DNA of 58,285 nucleotides from Xanthomonas codiaei (GTDB lineage: Bacteria > Pseudomonadota > Gammaproteobacteria > Xanthomonadales > Xanthomonadaceae), in contig NZ_MDEC01000031.1 in NCBI RefSeq assembly GCF_002939785.1, forward strand, positions 1 through 58,285, written 5' to 3'. The position numbers and the translations under genes were made by a program. The notes under the pieces were generated by a model. The model did no database searches and was not told the origin of the DNA. It worked only from the letters and a program-made list of their open reading frames with translations. Position 1 is the stretch's first letter, and each line of letters starts with the position of its first letter. Of this stretch, positions 27,229 through 36,165 are shown piece after piece.

Positions 27229-28437
27229 TCACAGGCGTTCGATCGCCAGGGCCACGCCCTGCCCAACGCCAATACACATGCTGGCCAACCCGAACCGGCC
27301 GTCGACGGCTTCGAGCTGGCGCAACAAGGTCAGCGCCAGCCGCGCGCCGCTCATGCCCAGCGGATGACCCAGCGCGATGGCGCCGCCATTGGCATTGACC
27401 TGCGCAGCATCATCGGCCAGCCCGAGCTGGCGCATGCAGGCCAGCGCCTGGGCGGCGAAGGCTTCGTTGAGTTCGATCGCATCGAACTGCTCGATGCGCA
27501 GGTTCAGCCGGGCCAGCAGGCGCTGCGTGGCGGGTACCGGGCCGATGCCCATGTAGGCCGGTTCGACGCCTGCTGCCGCAAAACCGAGCACACGCGCACG
27601 CGGGGTCAGGCCATGCGCCTGTACCGCCTGCGCCGAGGCCAGAAGCAAGGCGGCAGCGCCGTCGTTGATGCCGGACGCATTGCCGGCGGTGACGGTGCCG
27701 GGCTGGCGGAAGACCGGCTTGAGCTTGGCCAGCATCTCGGCGGTGGTGTTCGGCCGTGGCGCCTCGTCGTGTTCGACCGTGACGGCTTCGCCACCCTTGC
27801 GCGCAGCCACCGGCACCGGGATGAGTTCGCCATCGAAGAAACCGGTCGCCTGCGCCGCTGCCACGCGTTGCTGGCTGCGCAGGGCGAACGCGTCCTGGTC
27901 CTCGCGCGAGATGGCGTGGCGCTGCGCGAGGTTTTCGGCGGTTTCGCCCATCAATTCGGTGCCGTAGGCGGCCTGCAGGCGCGGATTGATGAAGCGCCAG
28001 CCCATGGTGGTGTCTTCCAGTTGCTGGCTGCGGGCGAAGGCACTCTCGGCCTTGCCCATGACCCACGGCGCGCGCGACATCGATTCCACGCCGCCGGCGA
28101 TCGCCAGCTCCAATTCTCCGGCACGGATGCCGCGTGCCACGGTGCCCACCGCATCCAGCCCTGAGCCGCACAGCCGATTGAGCGTGCTGCCCGGCACCGA
28201 ACTGGGCAGACCGGCCAGCAACAGGCTCATCCGCGCGACATTGCGGTTGTCTTCGCCGGCCTGATTGGCACAACCCAGGTAGACATCGTCGATGGCGCCC
28301 GGGTCCAGCGAGGGGTTACGCGCCAGCAATGCCGCCAGCGGCAGCGCGCCCAGGTCGTCGGCGCGCACGCTGGACAGCGCGCCACCGTAACGGCCGATCG
28401 GCGTGCGGATGCCATCGATTAGATAGACCTCGCTCAT
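27229..28437 (-). CDS. pcaF: 3-oxoadipyl-CoA thiolase
   Basis: A 402-aa thiolase that splits beta-ketoadipyl-CoA into succinyl-CoA and acetyl-CoA, ending the pathway. The acyl-accepting cysteine is C90 in LNRLCGSGLDAV; GGAIALGHPLGMSGAR and the C-terminal MCIGVGQG complete the active site. The ATGA overlap with pcaJ shows translational coupling. It could also be named by the phenylacetate homologue paaJ, but the setting fits pcaF. Confidence 0.95.
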   Translation of the reverse strand: MSEVYLIDGIRTPIGRYGGALSSVRADDLGALPLAALLARNPSLDPGAIDDVYLGCANQAGEDNRNVARMSLLLAGLPSSVPGSTLNRLCGSGLDAVGTVARGIRAGELELAIAGGVESMSRAPWVMGKAESAFARSQQLEDTTMGWRFINPRLQAAYGTELMGETAENLAQRHAISREDQDAFALRSQQRVAAAQATGFFDGELIPVPVAARKGGEAVTVEHDEAPRPNTTAEMLAKLKPVFRQPGTVTAGNASGINDGAAALLLASAQAVQAHGLTPRARVLGFAAAGVEPAYMGIGPVPATQRLLARLNLRIEQFDAIELNEAFAAQALACMRQLGLADDAAQVNANGGAIALGHPLGMSGARLALTLLRQLEAVDGRFGLASMCIGVGQGVALAIERL

Positions 28438-29222
28438 GCCTCGGCCCCGGCGGACTGGGTGCCGTGCGCGGCATCGGTGCGTGCCTGCAGCGCGCGCAGT
28501 GCCTGCAGCTCCGTCGCGGTGGGCGGCGGGGTCTGGGCAAGCACGTCGGCAAAGCGGATCGGCCAGCCGGTGGCCGCAGTCACCTGCTCGCGGGTGATGC
28601 CCGGATGCAGCGCGGTCACCGTGAGTTCGCGGGTCACCGGATCGGGCTCCATCACGCACAGGTCGGTGACCACCACCGTGGGACCGGCGCCGGGCAGGCC
28701 GGCGCGCGCGCGCGCATCGCCGCCCTCCAGATGCCCGACGGTGGTGATGAAATCCAGTGCCGGTACGAAGCTGCGTCTGGACTGGCGCATGATGATGAAG
28801 ACCTGCTTGGCGCTGGCCGCGATTTCCGGCGCGCCGCCGGCCCCGGGCAGACGCGTCTTCGGCGCCGCGTAGTCGCCGATCACGGTGGTGTTGAGGTTGG
28901 CATGGCGATCGATCTGCGCCGCGCCCAGAAACCCCACATCCACGCGGCCGCCCTGCAGCCAGTAGCGAAAGATTTCCGGCGTGGAGACCACCGTGTCGGC
29001 GGTTTCGGCCAGCTCGCCGTCGCCGATCGACAGCGGCAGCACGTCCGGGCGGGCGCCGATCGGGCCGGATTCGTAGATCAGGGTGACATCCGGCGCATGC
29101 GTCAGCCGGGCCAGATTGGCGGCGGTGGACGGCAGGCCGATACCGACGAAGCACACCGCGCCGTCGGGTAGCCGCCGCGCTGCGGCCACGGTCATCATCT
29201 CGTTGGTGCTGACTTCGCTCAT
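28434..29222 (-). CDS. pcaJ: 3-oxoadipate CoA-transferase, beta subunit
   Basis: 262 aa. With PcaI it transfers CoA from succinyl-CoA to beta-ketoadipate. The catalytic glutamate is E51 in IYESGPIGA. GIGLPSTAAN and GFLGAAQIDRHANLNTT are typical. It overlaps pcaI upstream and pcaF downstream by 4 nt each. The length is slightly above the usual beta subunit because of a C-terminal QARTDAAHGTQSAGAEA tail. Confidence 0.94.
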   Translation of the reverse strand: MSEVSTNEMMTVAAARRLPDGAVCFVGIGLPSTAANLARLTHAPDVTLIYESGPIGARPDVLPLSIGDGELAETADTVVSTPEIFRYWLQGGRVDVGFLGAAQIDRHANLNTTVIGDYAAPKTRLPGAGGAPEIAASAKQVFIIMRQSRRSFVPALDFITTVGHLEGGDARARAGLPGAGPTVVVTDLCVMEPDPVTRELTVTALHPGITREQVTAATGWPIRFADVLAQTPPPTATELQALRALQARTDAAHGTQSAGAEA

Positions 29223-30082
29223 GCGGCCACCTGCTGCTGCGAGTGCGCGTACACGCGCTGGAAGTCGGCGAAATCCTGCGTGTCGAGGACGTGCGTCTGG
29301 ATCCACTGCTGAAACCGCGCACGGTCGCGTGCAATCGCATCCCAGCCCAGATAGAAACGGTTGTCGCGCGCGTAGTAGCCATGCGCGTACGACGGTGCGG
29401 CGCCGCCAGGCACGTGGCAGACCGCATCGACCACCCAGCGCGGCAGGATGCAGGCGTTGGGCGGTGCGTCGAGCGTGTCCACGATCTGCTCCACGGTCAC
29501 GATCACCTTGCGCGCGGCCAGCGCGGCTTCCTTCTGCACGCCCAGGATGCCCCACAGCAACACATTGCCGCGTCGGTCGGCCTGCTGGGCGTGGATCACG
29601 GTGACATCGGGGTTGACGGCCGGCGTGGCGGCCAGCGTTTCGCCGGTGAACGGGCACTGCAGGAACTTGATGCTGTCGTTGACGCGCGGCAGGTCCGAGC
29701 CCACGTAGCCGCGCAACACCGCAAACGGCAGCCCGGAGGCGCCGGCGACGTAGGCATTGGCCATGTCGGCGTGGCTGTGCTCGCGCAACTGCAACGGCTG
29801 CGGCCAGGCATGTTCGACCGCATCGCGCAGACGGTGCAGCGACCCGACGCCGGGGTTGCCGCCCCACGAGAACCGCAGCGCCGCCGCGCAGCCGGCGCCA
29901 ATCAGCTGGTCGTAGATCAGGTCCGGGGTCATGCGCACCAGGCGCAGGTTGCGCTTGTGCTGGCGGATCACCTCGTGCCCGGCCGCATGCGGAATCAGAT
30001 GGGTGAAGCCCTCCATCGCCACGCAGTCGCCATCGACGATCAGATGGGATACCGCCTCTCTCAGGGAAACCACTTCAGCCAT
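29219..30082 (-). CDS. pcaI: 3-oxoadipate CoA-transferase, alpha subunit
   Basis: 287 aa. Alpha subunit of the CoA-transferase. The first residues, SLREAVSHLIVDGDCVAMEGFTH, and the SWGGNPGVGSLHRLRDAVEH block are those of the longer Pca/Cat-type alpha subunits. The ATG at 30082 was preferred to 30130, which would include the promoter region. It is the first gene of the pcaIJF run and is divergent from vanA; a PcaR-like box and two GTATAC sites lie between them. Confidence 0.94.
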   Translation of the reverse strand: MAEVVSLREAVSHLIVDGDCVAMEGFTHLIPHAAGHEVIRQHKRNLRLVRMTPDLIYDQLIGAGCAAALRFSWGGNPGVGSLHRLRDAVEHAWPQPLQLREHSHADMANAYVAGASGLPFAVLRGYVGSDLPRVNDSIKFLQCPFTGETLAATPAVNPDVTVIHAQQADRRGNVLLWGILGVQKEAALAARKVIVTVEQIVDTLDAPPNACILPRWVVDAVCHVPGGAAPSYAHGYYARDNRFYLGWDAIARDRARFQQWIQTHVLDTQDFADFQRVYAHSQQQVAA

Positions 30083-30143
30083 GGCAGCACGCCTGAATTG
30101 CGAACAAGCCATCACGGTAGAGCCGGCCAAACGACGCGGTCAA

Positions 30144-30180
30144 TCCGATTATCGGCTTTTGTATTCGATAAACGCACAAC
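30144..30180 (-). promoter_or_regulatory. Candidate PcaR boxes before pcaI
   Basis: ATTCGATAAACGCAC (30163-30177) matches 13 of 15 bases of GTTCGATAATCGCAC, the PcaR box of Pseudomonas putida as I recall it. The neighbouring CGATTATCG (30146-30154) matches its CGATAATCG centre on the minus strand. The pair lies 64-98 bp before the pcaI start and would serve the IclR regulator encoded at 21042. Confidence 0.5.
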
Positions 30181-30215
30181 TTCGCAAATAGGGTAATGCC
30201 TCGACATTGTCTCCG

Positions 30216-30320
30216 GTGTATACATAACTTCGCCTGCAAGCAGACGCCAGCGCTGGCATGCGCGTCAACTGACGGCCAGCCGCCGCGTCGGCACCGCTTC
30301 GTACCCCAGGTTGTATACAA
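30216..30320 (+). promoter_or_regulatory. Two GTATAC operators before vanA (likely VanR)
   Basis: GTGTATACAT (30216-30225) and the perfect palindrome TTGTATACAA (30311-30320) both fit the TnGTnnACnA consensus of FadR-type GntR regulators. The second is 20 bp before the vanA ATG. VanR, encoded in the same operon, is the obvious candidate. Confidence 0.6.
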
Positions 30321-30339
30321 AACCCCAGGAGTCACGGTC

Positions 30340-31416
30340 ATGTCCCAGTCCAAGCCGCTGTTCCCCCTCAATGCGTGGTACGCCGTCGCCTGGGACCACG
30401 AGATCAAGCATGCGCTCACCCCGCGCAAGGTCTGCAAGCTGGACGTGGTGCTCTACCGCAGCACGGCCGGGGCGGTGGTGGCGCTGGAAGACGCCTGCTG
30501 GCACCGCCTGGTGCCGCTGTCGATGGGCAAGCTGCGCGGCGATGACGTGGTCTGCGGGTATCACGGGCTGGTCTACAACACCCAGGGCCGCTGCGTGCAC
30601 ATGCCGTCGCAGGAAACCATCAATCCCTCTGCCTGCGTGCGCAGTTTTCCGGTGGCCGAGAAGCACCGCTACGTATGGATCTGGCCGGGCGACCCGGCCA
30701 AGGCCGACACCGCACTGATCCCGGATCTGCACTGGGCGCACGACCCGGCCTGGGCCGGCGATGGCCGCACCATCTACGCCAAGTGCGACTACCGGCTGGT
30801 GCTGGACAACCTGATGGACCTGACCCACGAGACCTTCGTGCACGGCTCGAGCATCGGTCAGGACGAAATTGCCGAAGCGCCGTTCGACGTGGTGCATGGC
30901 GATCGCTCGGTGGTGGTGTCGCGCTGGATGCGCAACATCGACGCGCCGCCGTTCTGGGCCAGCCAGATCGCACGCCATCTCGATTACCGCGGCAAGGTGG
31001 ATCGCTGGCAGATCATCCGCTTCGAAGCGCCCGGCACCATCGCCATCGATGTCGGCGTGGCCATCGCCGGCACCGGCGCGCCGGAGGGCGACCGCAGCCA
31101 GGGCGTCAACGGCTACGTGCTCAATACCATCACCCCGGAGACCGATACCACCTGCCATTACTTCTGGGCGTTCATGCGCAACTACGCGCTGCATGACCAG
31201 TCGTTGACCACGCTCACGCGCGCCGGCGTCACCGGCGTGTTCGGCGAGGACGAGGCGGTGCTGGAGGCGCAGCAACGCGCCATCGATGCGCACCCGGACC
31301 ACACCTTCTACAACCTCAACGTCGATGCCGGCGGCATGTGGGCGCGGCGGGTGATCGACCGCATGATCGCGCACGAACTGCGCGCACAGGACCTGTCGCT
31401 GCGCATGGTGGGCTGA
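30340..31416 (+). CDS. vanA: Vanillate O-demethylase, oxygenase subunit
   Basis: A 358-aa Rieske non-heme-iron oxygenase that demethylates vanillate to protocatechuate and formaldehyde. The Rieske [2Fe-2S] ligands are C53 and H55 (CWH) and C72 and H75 (CGYH). The mononuclear iron site follows DNLMDLTHETFVH. The ATG at 30340 fits the family start (MSQSKPLFPLNAWYAVAW). The product enters the adjacent pca pathway. It is the first gene of vanA-vanR-vanB, with vanR 22 bp downstream. Confidence 0.96.
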   Translation: MSQSKPLFPLNAWYAVAWDHEIKHALTPRKVCKLDVVLYRSTAGAVVALEDACWHRLVPLSMGKLRGDDVVCGYHGLVYNTQGRCVHMPSQETINPSACVRSFPVAEKHRYVWIWPGDPAKADTALIPDLHWAHDPAWAGDGRTIYAKCDYRLVLDNLMDLTHETFVHGSSIGQDEIAEAPFDVVHGDRSVVVSRWMRNIDAPPFWASQIARHLDYRGKVDRWQIIRFEAPGTIAIDVGVAIAGTGAPEGDRSQGVNGYVLNTITPETDTTCHYFWAFMRNYALHDQSLTTLTRAGVTGVFGEDEAVLEAQQRAIDAHPDHTFYNLNVDAGGMWARRVIDRMIAHELRAQDLSLRMVG

Positions 31417-31438
31417 GCGCATTGCGCAGGAGATCAGC

Positions 31439-32242
31439 ATGCCCCCGACCACTCCGTTCCACAGCAGCGCCGGGCAGACCACCCGCGCGCTGCTCACGCT
31501 GCGCGAACTGATCCTGGACGGCACCCTGCCCGCCGGAACGCGGCTGTCCGAACTGGCCGTGGTGCAACGCCTGGGCATGTCGCGCACGCCGGTGCGCGCG
31601 GCATTGCAGCGGCTGTGCGAAGAAGGCCTGGCCAGCGCCTTGCCGGGTGGCGGTTATGCGGTGCAGGCCTTCAGCGAACGCGATGTGCACGATGCGATCG
31701 AACTGCGCGGCACGCTCGAAGGCCTGGCCGCACGCATCGCCGCCGAACGCGGCGTGTCGGCCGCGCAGCTGGCCCAGGCCCACGCGTTGCTGAGCGAGAT
31801 CGACACCATCATCGGCGCGCCACGCCAGGGCGTCGACTTCTCGGCCTACGTGCAGGCCAACGCGCGCTTCCATGCCCTGCTGATGGCGATGGCCGGCAGC
31901 GATGTGCTCGAACGTACGCTGACGCGCGTGGTGCAGCTGCCGTTCGCCTCTCCCAATGGCCTGGTCATGGCGCAGACCAGCGATGCCGATGCGCGGGTCA
32001 TCCTGACCCTGGCGCAGGAGCAGCATCGCGAAGCGATCGCCGCCATCGAACAGCGCCAGGGCAGCCGCGCCGAAGCGCTGATGCGCGAACACGCGCGCCT
32101 GGCCCATCGCAATCTCCGCCACCTGTTGCAAACCCCTGCGGCGGTCAGCCAGGTGCGCGGCGGCGCCCTGATCGGCCGCGCCCATGCGTCCACCGCCGGC
32201 ACCGACCGGCCTGCCCTTCTGCCTGGAGCCCCTCATGCGTAA
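31439..32242 (+). CDS. vanR: GntR-family (FCD) regulator of vanillate genes
   Basis: 267 aa. An N-terminal winged helix (LRELILDGTLPAGTRLSELAVVQRLGMSRTPVRAALQRL) and a C-terminal FCD ligand domain place it in the FadR subfamily. VanR proteins repress van genes until vanillate is present. It lies inside the operon between the two enzyme subunit genes, an uncommon order. Its last 8 nt overlap the vanB start. GTATAC palindromes before vanA are likely targets. Confidence 0.9.
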   Translation: MPPTTPFHSSAGQTTRALLTLRELILDGTLPAGTRLSELAVVQRLGMSRTPVRAALQRLCEEGLASALPGGGYAVQAFSERDVHDAIELRGTLEGLAARIAAERGVSAAQLAQAHALLSEIDTIIGAPRQGVDFSAYVQANARFHALLMAMAGSDVLERTLTRVVQLPFASPNGLVMAQTSDADARVILTLAQEQHREAIAAIEQRQGSRAEALMREHARLAHRNLRHLLQTPAAVSQVRGGALIGRAHASTAGTDRPALLPGAPHA

Positions 32243-33218
32243 AGACACCCAGTGGCATCGCGCCCATGTCGTCAGCGTTGCCGACGCCTGCCAGGGCGTG
32301 CGCGAAATCGTGCTCGATCCGGGCCCGGCCGCACGCAGCTTCGAGGTGGGCAGCCATCTGGATTTCCGCGTGCGGCTGCATGGCCGCGACGATGTGCGCT
32401 CGTACTCGCTGGTCGGCGAGCCACGCAAGGACGGGCATTACCGCATCGCCGTGCGGCAGATGCCCGACAGCCGCGGCGGTTCGCTGCACATGTGGTCGCT
32501 GCAGCCCGGCGACGTGGTGGAGATGTCGCCGCCCAGCAACAACTTCGCGCTGGACGAAAGCGGCGAGGAGATCCTGCTGATCGCCGGCGGTATCGGCATC
32601 ACGCCCATCCTAGGCATGGCGCAGCGGTTGGCGCAGCGTCACCCCGCCTTCCGCCTGCTCTACGTCGGCCGCACGCGCAGTGCGATGGCCTACGTGGATG
32701 AGCTGGAAGAACTGCTCGGCGAGCGCCTGCACCTGCATTGCGACGACAGCGCCGGCCCGGTCGACCTGGCCGCCGCCCTGGAGCCGCTCTCGCCCAACGC
32801 CGAGGTATATGTCTGCGGGCCGCTGGGCATGCTGGAGGCGGTACGCCAATGCTGGCATGCGGCCGGGCGGCCGCGCGCGCGGCTGCATTTCGAAACCTTC
32901 GGCAACAGCGGCCGGGTGCCGGCGCAGGCGTTCGTGGTCAAGCTGCCCGGGCTCGGCCTGGAGGTGCCGGTGGCGGAAAACGAATCCATGCTCGATGCGC
33001 TGGCCGATGCCGGCGTCGAGCTGATCGCCGAATGTCGGCGAGGCGAATGCGGCCTGTGTGCGGTGGAGGTGCTGGATACCGCAGCCGACATCGATCACCG
33101 CGACGTCTTTTTCAGCGACGAACAACGCCGCGAGAACCGCAAGCTGTGCGCCTGCGTCTCGCGTGCGGTGGGCGGCAGCATCAGCATCGATACCGGCTAT
33201 CGCGGCGAGCTGGGCTGA
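32235..33218 (+). CDS. vanB: Vanillate O-demethylase, reductase subunit
   Basis: A 327-aa phthalate-dioxygenase-reductase-type protein that passes electrons from NADH through FMN and a plant-type [2Fe-2S] cluster to VanA. The flavin-binding RSYSLV is at 55-60, the nucleotide-binding GGIGITPILGMAQ at 118-130, and the cluster cysteines are C267, C272, C275 and C305. The ATG at 32235 overlaps the end of vanR by 8 nt, indicating coupled translation. Confidence 0.95.
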   Translation: MRKDTQWHRAHVVSVADACQGVREIVLDPGPAARSFEVGSHLDFRVRLHGRDDVRSYSLVGEPRKDGHYRIAVRQMPDSRGGSLHMWSLQPGDVVEMSPPSNNFALDESGEEILLIAGGIGITPILGMAQRLAQRHPAFRLLYVGRTRSAMAYVDELEELLGERLHLHCDDSAGPVDLAAALEPLSPNAEVYVCGPLGMLEAVRQCWHAAGRPRARLHFETFGNSGRVPAQAFVVKLPGLGLEVPVAENESMLDALADAGVELIAECRRGECGLCAVEVLDTAADIDHRDVFFSDEQRRENRKLCACVSRAVGGSISIDTGYRGELG

Positions 33219-33375
33219 CAGCCGTGGCCAGCGCGTGCGCCGGCAGTGGACTGGCGCACGCGCTGGTCGGGGCCGCAGGCGCCGACAGCGCACCATCGCA
33301 CCGATCAGCCCGCTCGGTCGGCGCTCGGCCGATCGCCGTGTTTGCATCCTCACGCGCATGCGCGATCATCTGTGC

Positions 33376-34185
33376 ATGGAGTCGACTCACTACAGGACTG
33401 TCCCGGCGCCGGCCTTGAACCCGCGCCAGGAGCAATTGGTGGCGCTGGTGCGGCAGCAGGGCTTTGCCGAGGTCGAAGGGCTGGCAACGCGCTTCGAGGT
33501 CACCCCGCAAACCATCCGCCGCGACCTGACCCTGCTTTGCGACGCCGGTGTGCTGCGCCGCTATCACGGCGGCGTCAGCATGCCCTCGAGCGTGGAGAAC
33601 CTGGCCTATACCGCGCGCAAGGCGCTGCAGGCCAGCGAGAAGCAGCACATCGCCGCGCAGGTGGCGCGTTTCATTCCCGACGATGCCTCGCTGTTCATCA
33701 ACCTCGGCACCACCAACGAGGAAGTGGCGCGCGCGTTGCTGCAGCATCGCGGCCTGCGCGTGATCACCAACAACCTGAACGTGGCGGTGATGCTCAGCGC
33801 CAACCCCAGCTGCGAGGTGATCGTAGCCGGCGGCGTGGTGCGTGGACGCGACCAGGGCGTGACCGGCGAGGCCACGGTGGAATTGATCCGCCAGTTCAAG
33901 GTGGACTTCGGGGTGATCGGCATTTCCGGCATCGATCTGGACGGCACCTTGCTGGACTTCGACTACCAGGAAGTGCGCGTGGCCCAGGCCATCATCGAGC
34001 ACTCGCGCCAGGTACTGCTGGCCGCCGACCACAGCAAGTTCGGGCGCAATGCCATGGTGCGGCTGGGCGCGCTCGCCCAGGTGCACGACTGGTTCACCGA
34101 CCGCGACCCGCCACAGGAGCTGGCCGGGGTGCTGGAAGAAGCCGGCACGCGGGTGCATGTGGCGGGTAAGAAAGGCGCCGCCTAG
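33376..34185 (+). CDS. glpR: Glycerol-3-phosphate regulon repressor
   Basis: 269 aa from the ATG at 33376 (an upstream ATG at 33358 is possible). DeoR-family repressor with an N-terminal helix-turn-helix (FAEVEGLATRFEVTPQTIRRDLTLL) and a sugar-phosphate-isomerase-like sensor domain. The segments GTTNEEVARALL, VITNNLNVAVML, GISGIDLDGTLLDFDYQEVR and VDHSKFGRNAMVRLG-like follow E. coli GlpR closely. It precedes glpD, whose upstream region carries a perfect GlpR-type operator. Glycerol-3-phosphate is the expected inducer. Confidence 0.94.
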   Translation: MESTHYRTVPAPALNPRQEQLVALVRQQGFAEVEGLATRFEVTPQTIRRDLTLLCDAGVLRRYHGGVSMPSSVENLAYTARKALQASEKQHIAAQVARFIPDDASLFINLGTTNEEVARALLQHRGLRVITNNLNVAVMLSANPSCEVIVAGGVVRGRDQGVTGEATVELIRQFKVDFGVIGISGIDLDGTLLDFDYQEVRVAQAIIEHSRQVLLAADHSKFGRNAMVRLGALAQVHDWFTDRDPPQELAGVLEEAGTRVHVAGKKGAA

Positions 34186-34407
34186 AGAGACCGGCATCGC
34201 CCCGGCGTGGCGCTGTCGATCCGCGCGGGCCGCCTAACGGCTGAAGCCCAATGCCATGTTCGTTTTTGTGCGTTTTGGCATGGAGACGGTGCCACCTTGA
34301 GTATATCAATAGGCCTAGAAAATCTTATCTAGACTTTTGATAGCCTTTAACTTCTCATATCTCGCCATCGACAGGCGATTCAGTTCTTCACGCCCCCGCA
34401 AGGTTCT

Positions 34408-34429
34408 ATGTTCGAATATGTTCGAACAT
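34408..34429. promoter_or_regulatory. GlpR operator upstream of glpD
   Basis: ATGTTCGAA-TATG-TTCGAACAT has perfect 9-bp arms with a 4-bp centre, close to the E. coli GlpR site (WATGTTCGWT...CGAACATW). It lies 42-63 bp before the glpD start. No comparable site was found before glpF or glpK. Confidence 0.85.
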
Positions 34430-34471
34430 GACAACTTGGGTTCGCTATTGCGAATCTGGACGGAGACCCCG

Positions 34472-35986
34472 ATGAGCGAGACGTACGATCTTCTGGTGGT
34501 AGGCGGCGGCATCAACGGGGTTGGCATCGCCCGCGATGCGGCCGGGCGCGGCCTGTCGGTGTGCCTGTGCGAGCAGGACGACCTGGCCGCGCACACCAGC
34601 AGCGCCAGCACGAAGCTCATCCATGGCGGCCTGCGCTATCTGGAACAGTACGAATTCGCCCTGGTCGGCAAGGCGCTGGCCGAGCGCGAAGTGCTGCTGC
34701 GGCTGGCACCGCACATCATCTGGCCGCTGCGCTTCCTGTTGCCGCACCAGCCGCATCTGCGCCCGGCCTGGATGATCCGCGCCGGTCTGTTCCTGTACGA
34801 CCACCTGGGCGGCAGCAAGCGCAGCCTGCCGCGCTCGCGCCGGCTGTCGCTGCGCACGCATCCGGTCGGCGCGCCATTGCAGGAATCGTTGCGCACCGGC
34901 TTCGTGTATTCCGATGCCTGGGTGCAGGACGCCCGCCTGGTGGTGCTCAATGCGATGGATGCCGCCAGGCGGGGCGCGCAGATCCACACCCGCACCCGCT
35001 GCGTCGGCGCCTGGCGCGATGCCGGATTCTGGTACGCCGAACTCGAAGACCGCCAGGGCCGCCGCCGCACTGTGCAGGCGCGCGCCCTGGCCAATGCGGC
35101 CGGCCCATGGGCGGTAGCGTTCCTGGACAAGGTGGCAGCGGTGCCGCACCAGCACGCATTGCGCCTGGTCAAGGGCAGCCACATCGTGGTGCCCAAGCTG
35201 TTCGATCACGACCACGCCTACATCTTCCAGCAACCGGACCGGCGCATCGTGTTCGCCATTCCCTACGAGCACGACTTCACCCTGATCGGCACCACCGATG
35301 TCGACTATGAAGACGACCCCGCCGCGCCCAGGATCGATGCGGCCGAAGTGCAGTACCTGTGCGATGCGGCAAACCTGTATTTCCAGCAGCAGATCGGTCC
35401 GCAGGATGTAGTGTGGAACTACAGCGGCGTGCGTCCGCTGCTGGACGATGCGCAAGACAATGCCGCCGAGGTCACGCGCGACTATCAACTGGAAGTGGTC
35501 AACGACGGCGCGCCGTTGCTCAACGTGTTCGGCGGCAAGCTGACCACGTATCGCAAGCTGGCCGAAGAAGCGGTCGACCGGATCACGCAGGCCCTGGGGA
35601 CCCGCAAGCCGGCGTGGACCGCGCGCGGCGATGCGCTGCCCGGCGGCGAGCAGCGCGACATCGCCAGTCTGTTGGAGCGGGTGCGCACTGCGCGTCCATG
35701 GTTGCCTGCTGCTACCGCGCAGCGCCTGGTGCGCAACTACGGCACCTGCGCCGAACAACTGCTGGGCGATGCCAAGGACATCGCCGGGCTGGGTACGCAC
35801 TTCGGAGCGGACCTCTACCAGGCCGAAGTGGATTACCTTCGGCAGCACGAATGGGCGCAGAGCGCCGACGATATCCTGTGGCGTCGCAGCAAACTCGGCC
35901 TGCGCATCGATGCAGACGGCCGCCAGCGCCTGGAGGCGTATCTGCAGGCGCAGCCGGTGCCGGCCATCGACACTGCCGCCGCTTGA
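34472..35986 (+). CDS. glpD: Glycerol-3-phosphate dehydrogenase (aerobic)
   Basis: A 504-aa FAD-dependent membrane-associated enzyme that oxidises glycerol-3-phosphate to dihydroxyacetone phosphate and passes electrons to quinone. The FAD motif LLVVGGGINGVGIARDAAGRG is at about 7-27. TSSASTKLIHGGLRYLEQYEF, IIGTTDVDYEDD-like and VFGGKLTTYRKLAEEAV are family landmarks. The ATG at 34472 follows a CGGAG site; the upstream open frame crosses the operator and is not used. Confidence 0.96.
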   Translation: MSETYDLLVVGGGINGVGIARDAAGRGLSVCLCEQDDLAAHTSSASTKLIHGGLRYLEQYEFALVGKALAEREVLLRLAPHIIWPLRFLLPHQPHLRPAWMIRAGLFLYDHLGGSKRSLPRSRRLSLRTHPVGAPLQESLRTGFVYSDAWVQDARLVVLNAMDAARRGAQIHTRTRCVGAWRDAGFWYAELEDRQGRRRTVQARALANAAGPWAVAFLDKVAAVPHQHALRLVKGSHIVVPKLFDHDHAYIFQQPDRRIVFAIPYEHDFTLIGTTDVDYEDDPAAPRIDAAEVQYLCDAANLYFQQQIGPQDVVWNYSGVRPLLDDAQDNAAEVTRDYQLEVVNDGAPLLNVFGGKLTTYRKLAEEAVDRITQALGTRKPAWTARGDALPGGEQRDIASLLERVRTARPWLPAATAQRLVRNYGTCAEQLLGDAKDIAGLGTHFGADLYQAEVDYLRQHEWAQSADDILWRRSKLGLRIDADGRQRLEAYLQAQPVPAIDTAAA

Positions 35987-36165
35987 AAACACACCGCGTT
36001 GCCGGCGAGGACGGGTCGTCCAGCAACGTATCCTGGCGAACTGCCGGCATCATGACGATCAATGTGGAGGGCACACCCGATGAGCACCAACCAATTTCCC
36101 TGCGCGCCAAGGCGTGCATCGCGCCCGCTTGCGCACAACCGTGACTGCGACGCGGGACTGCCCGC

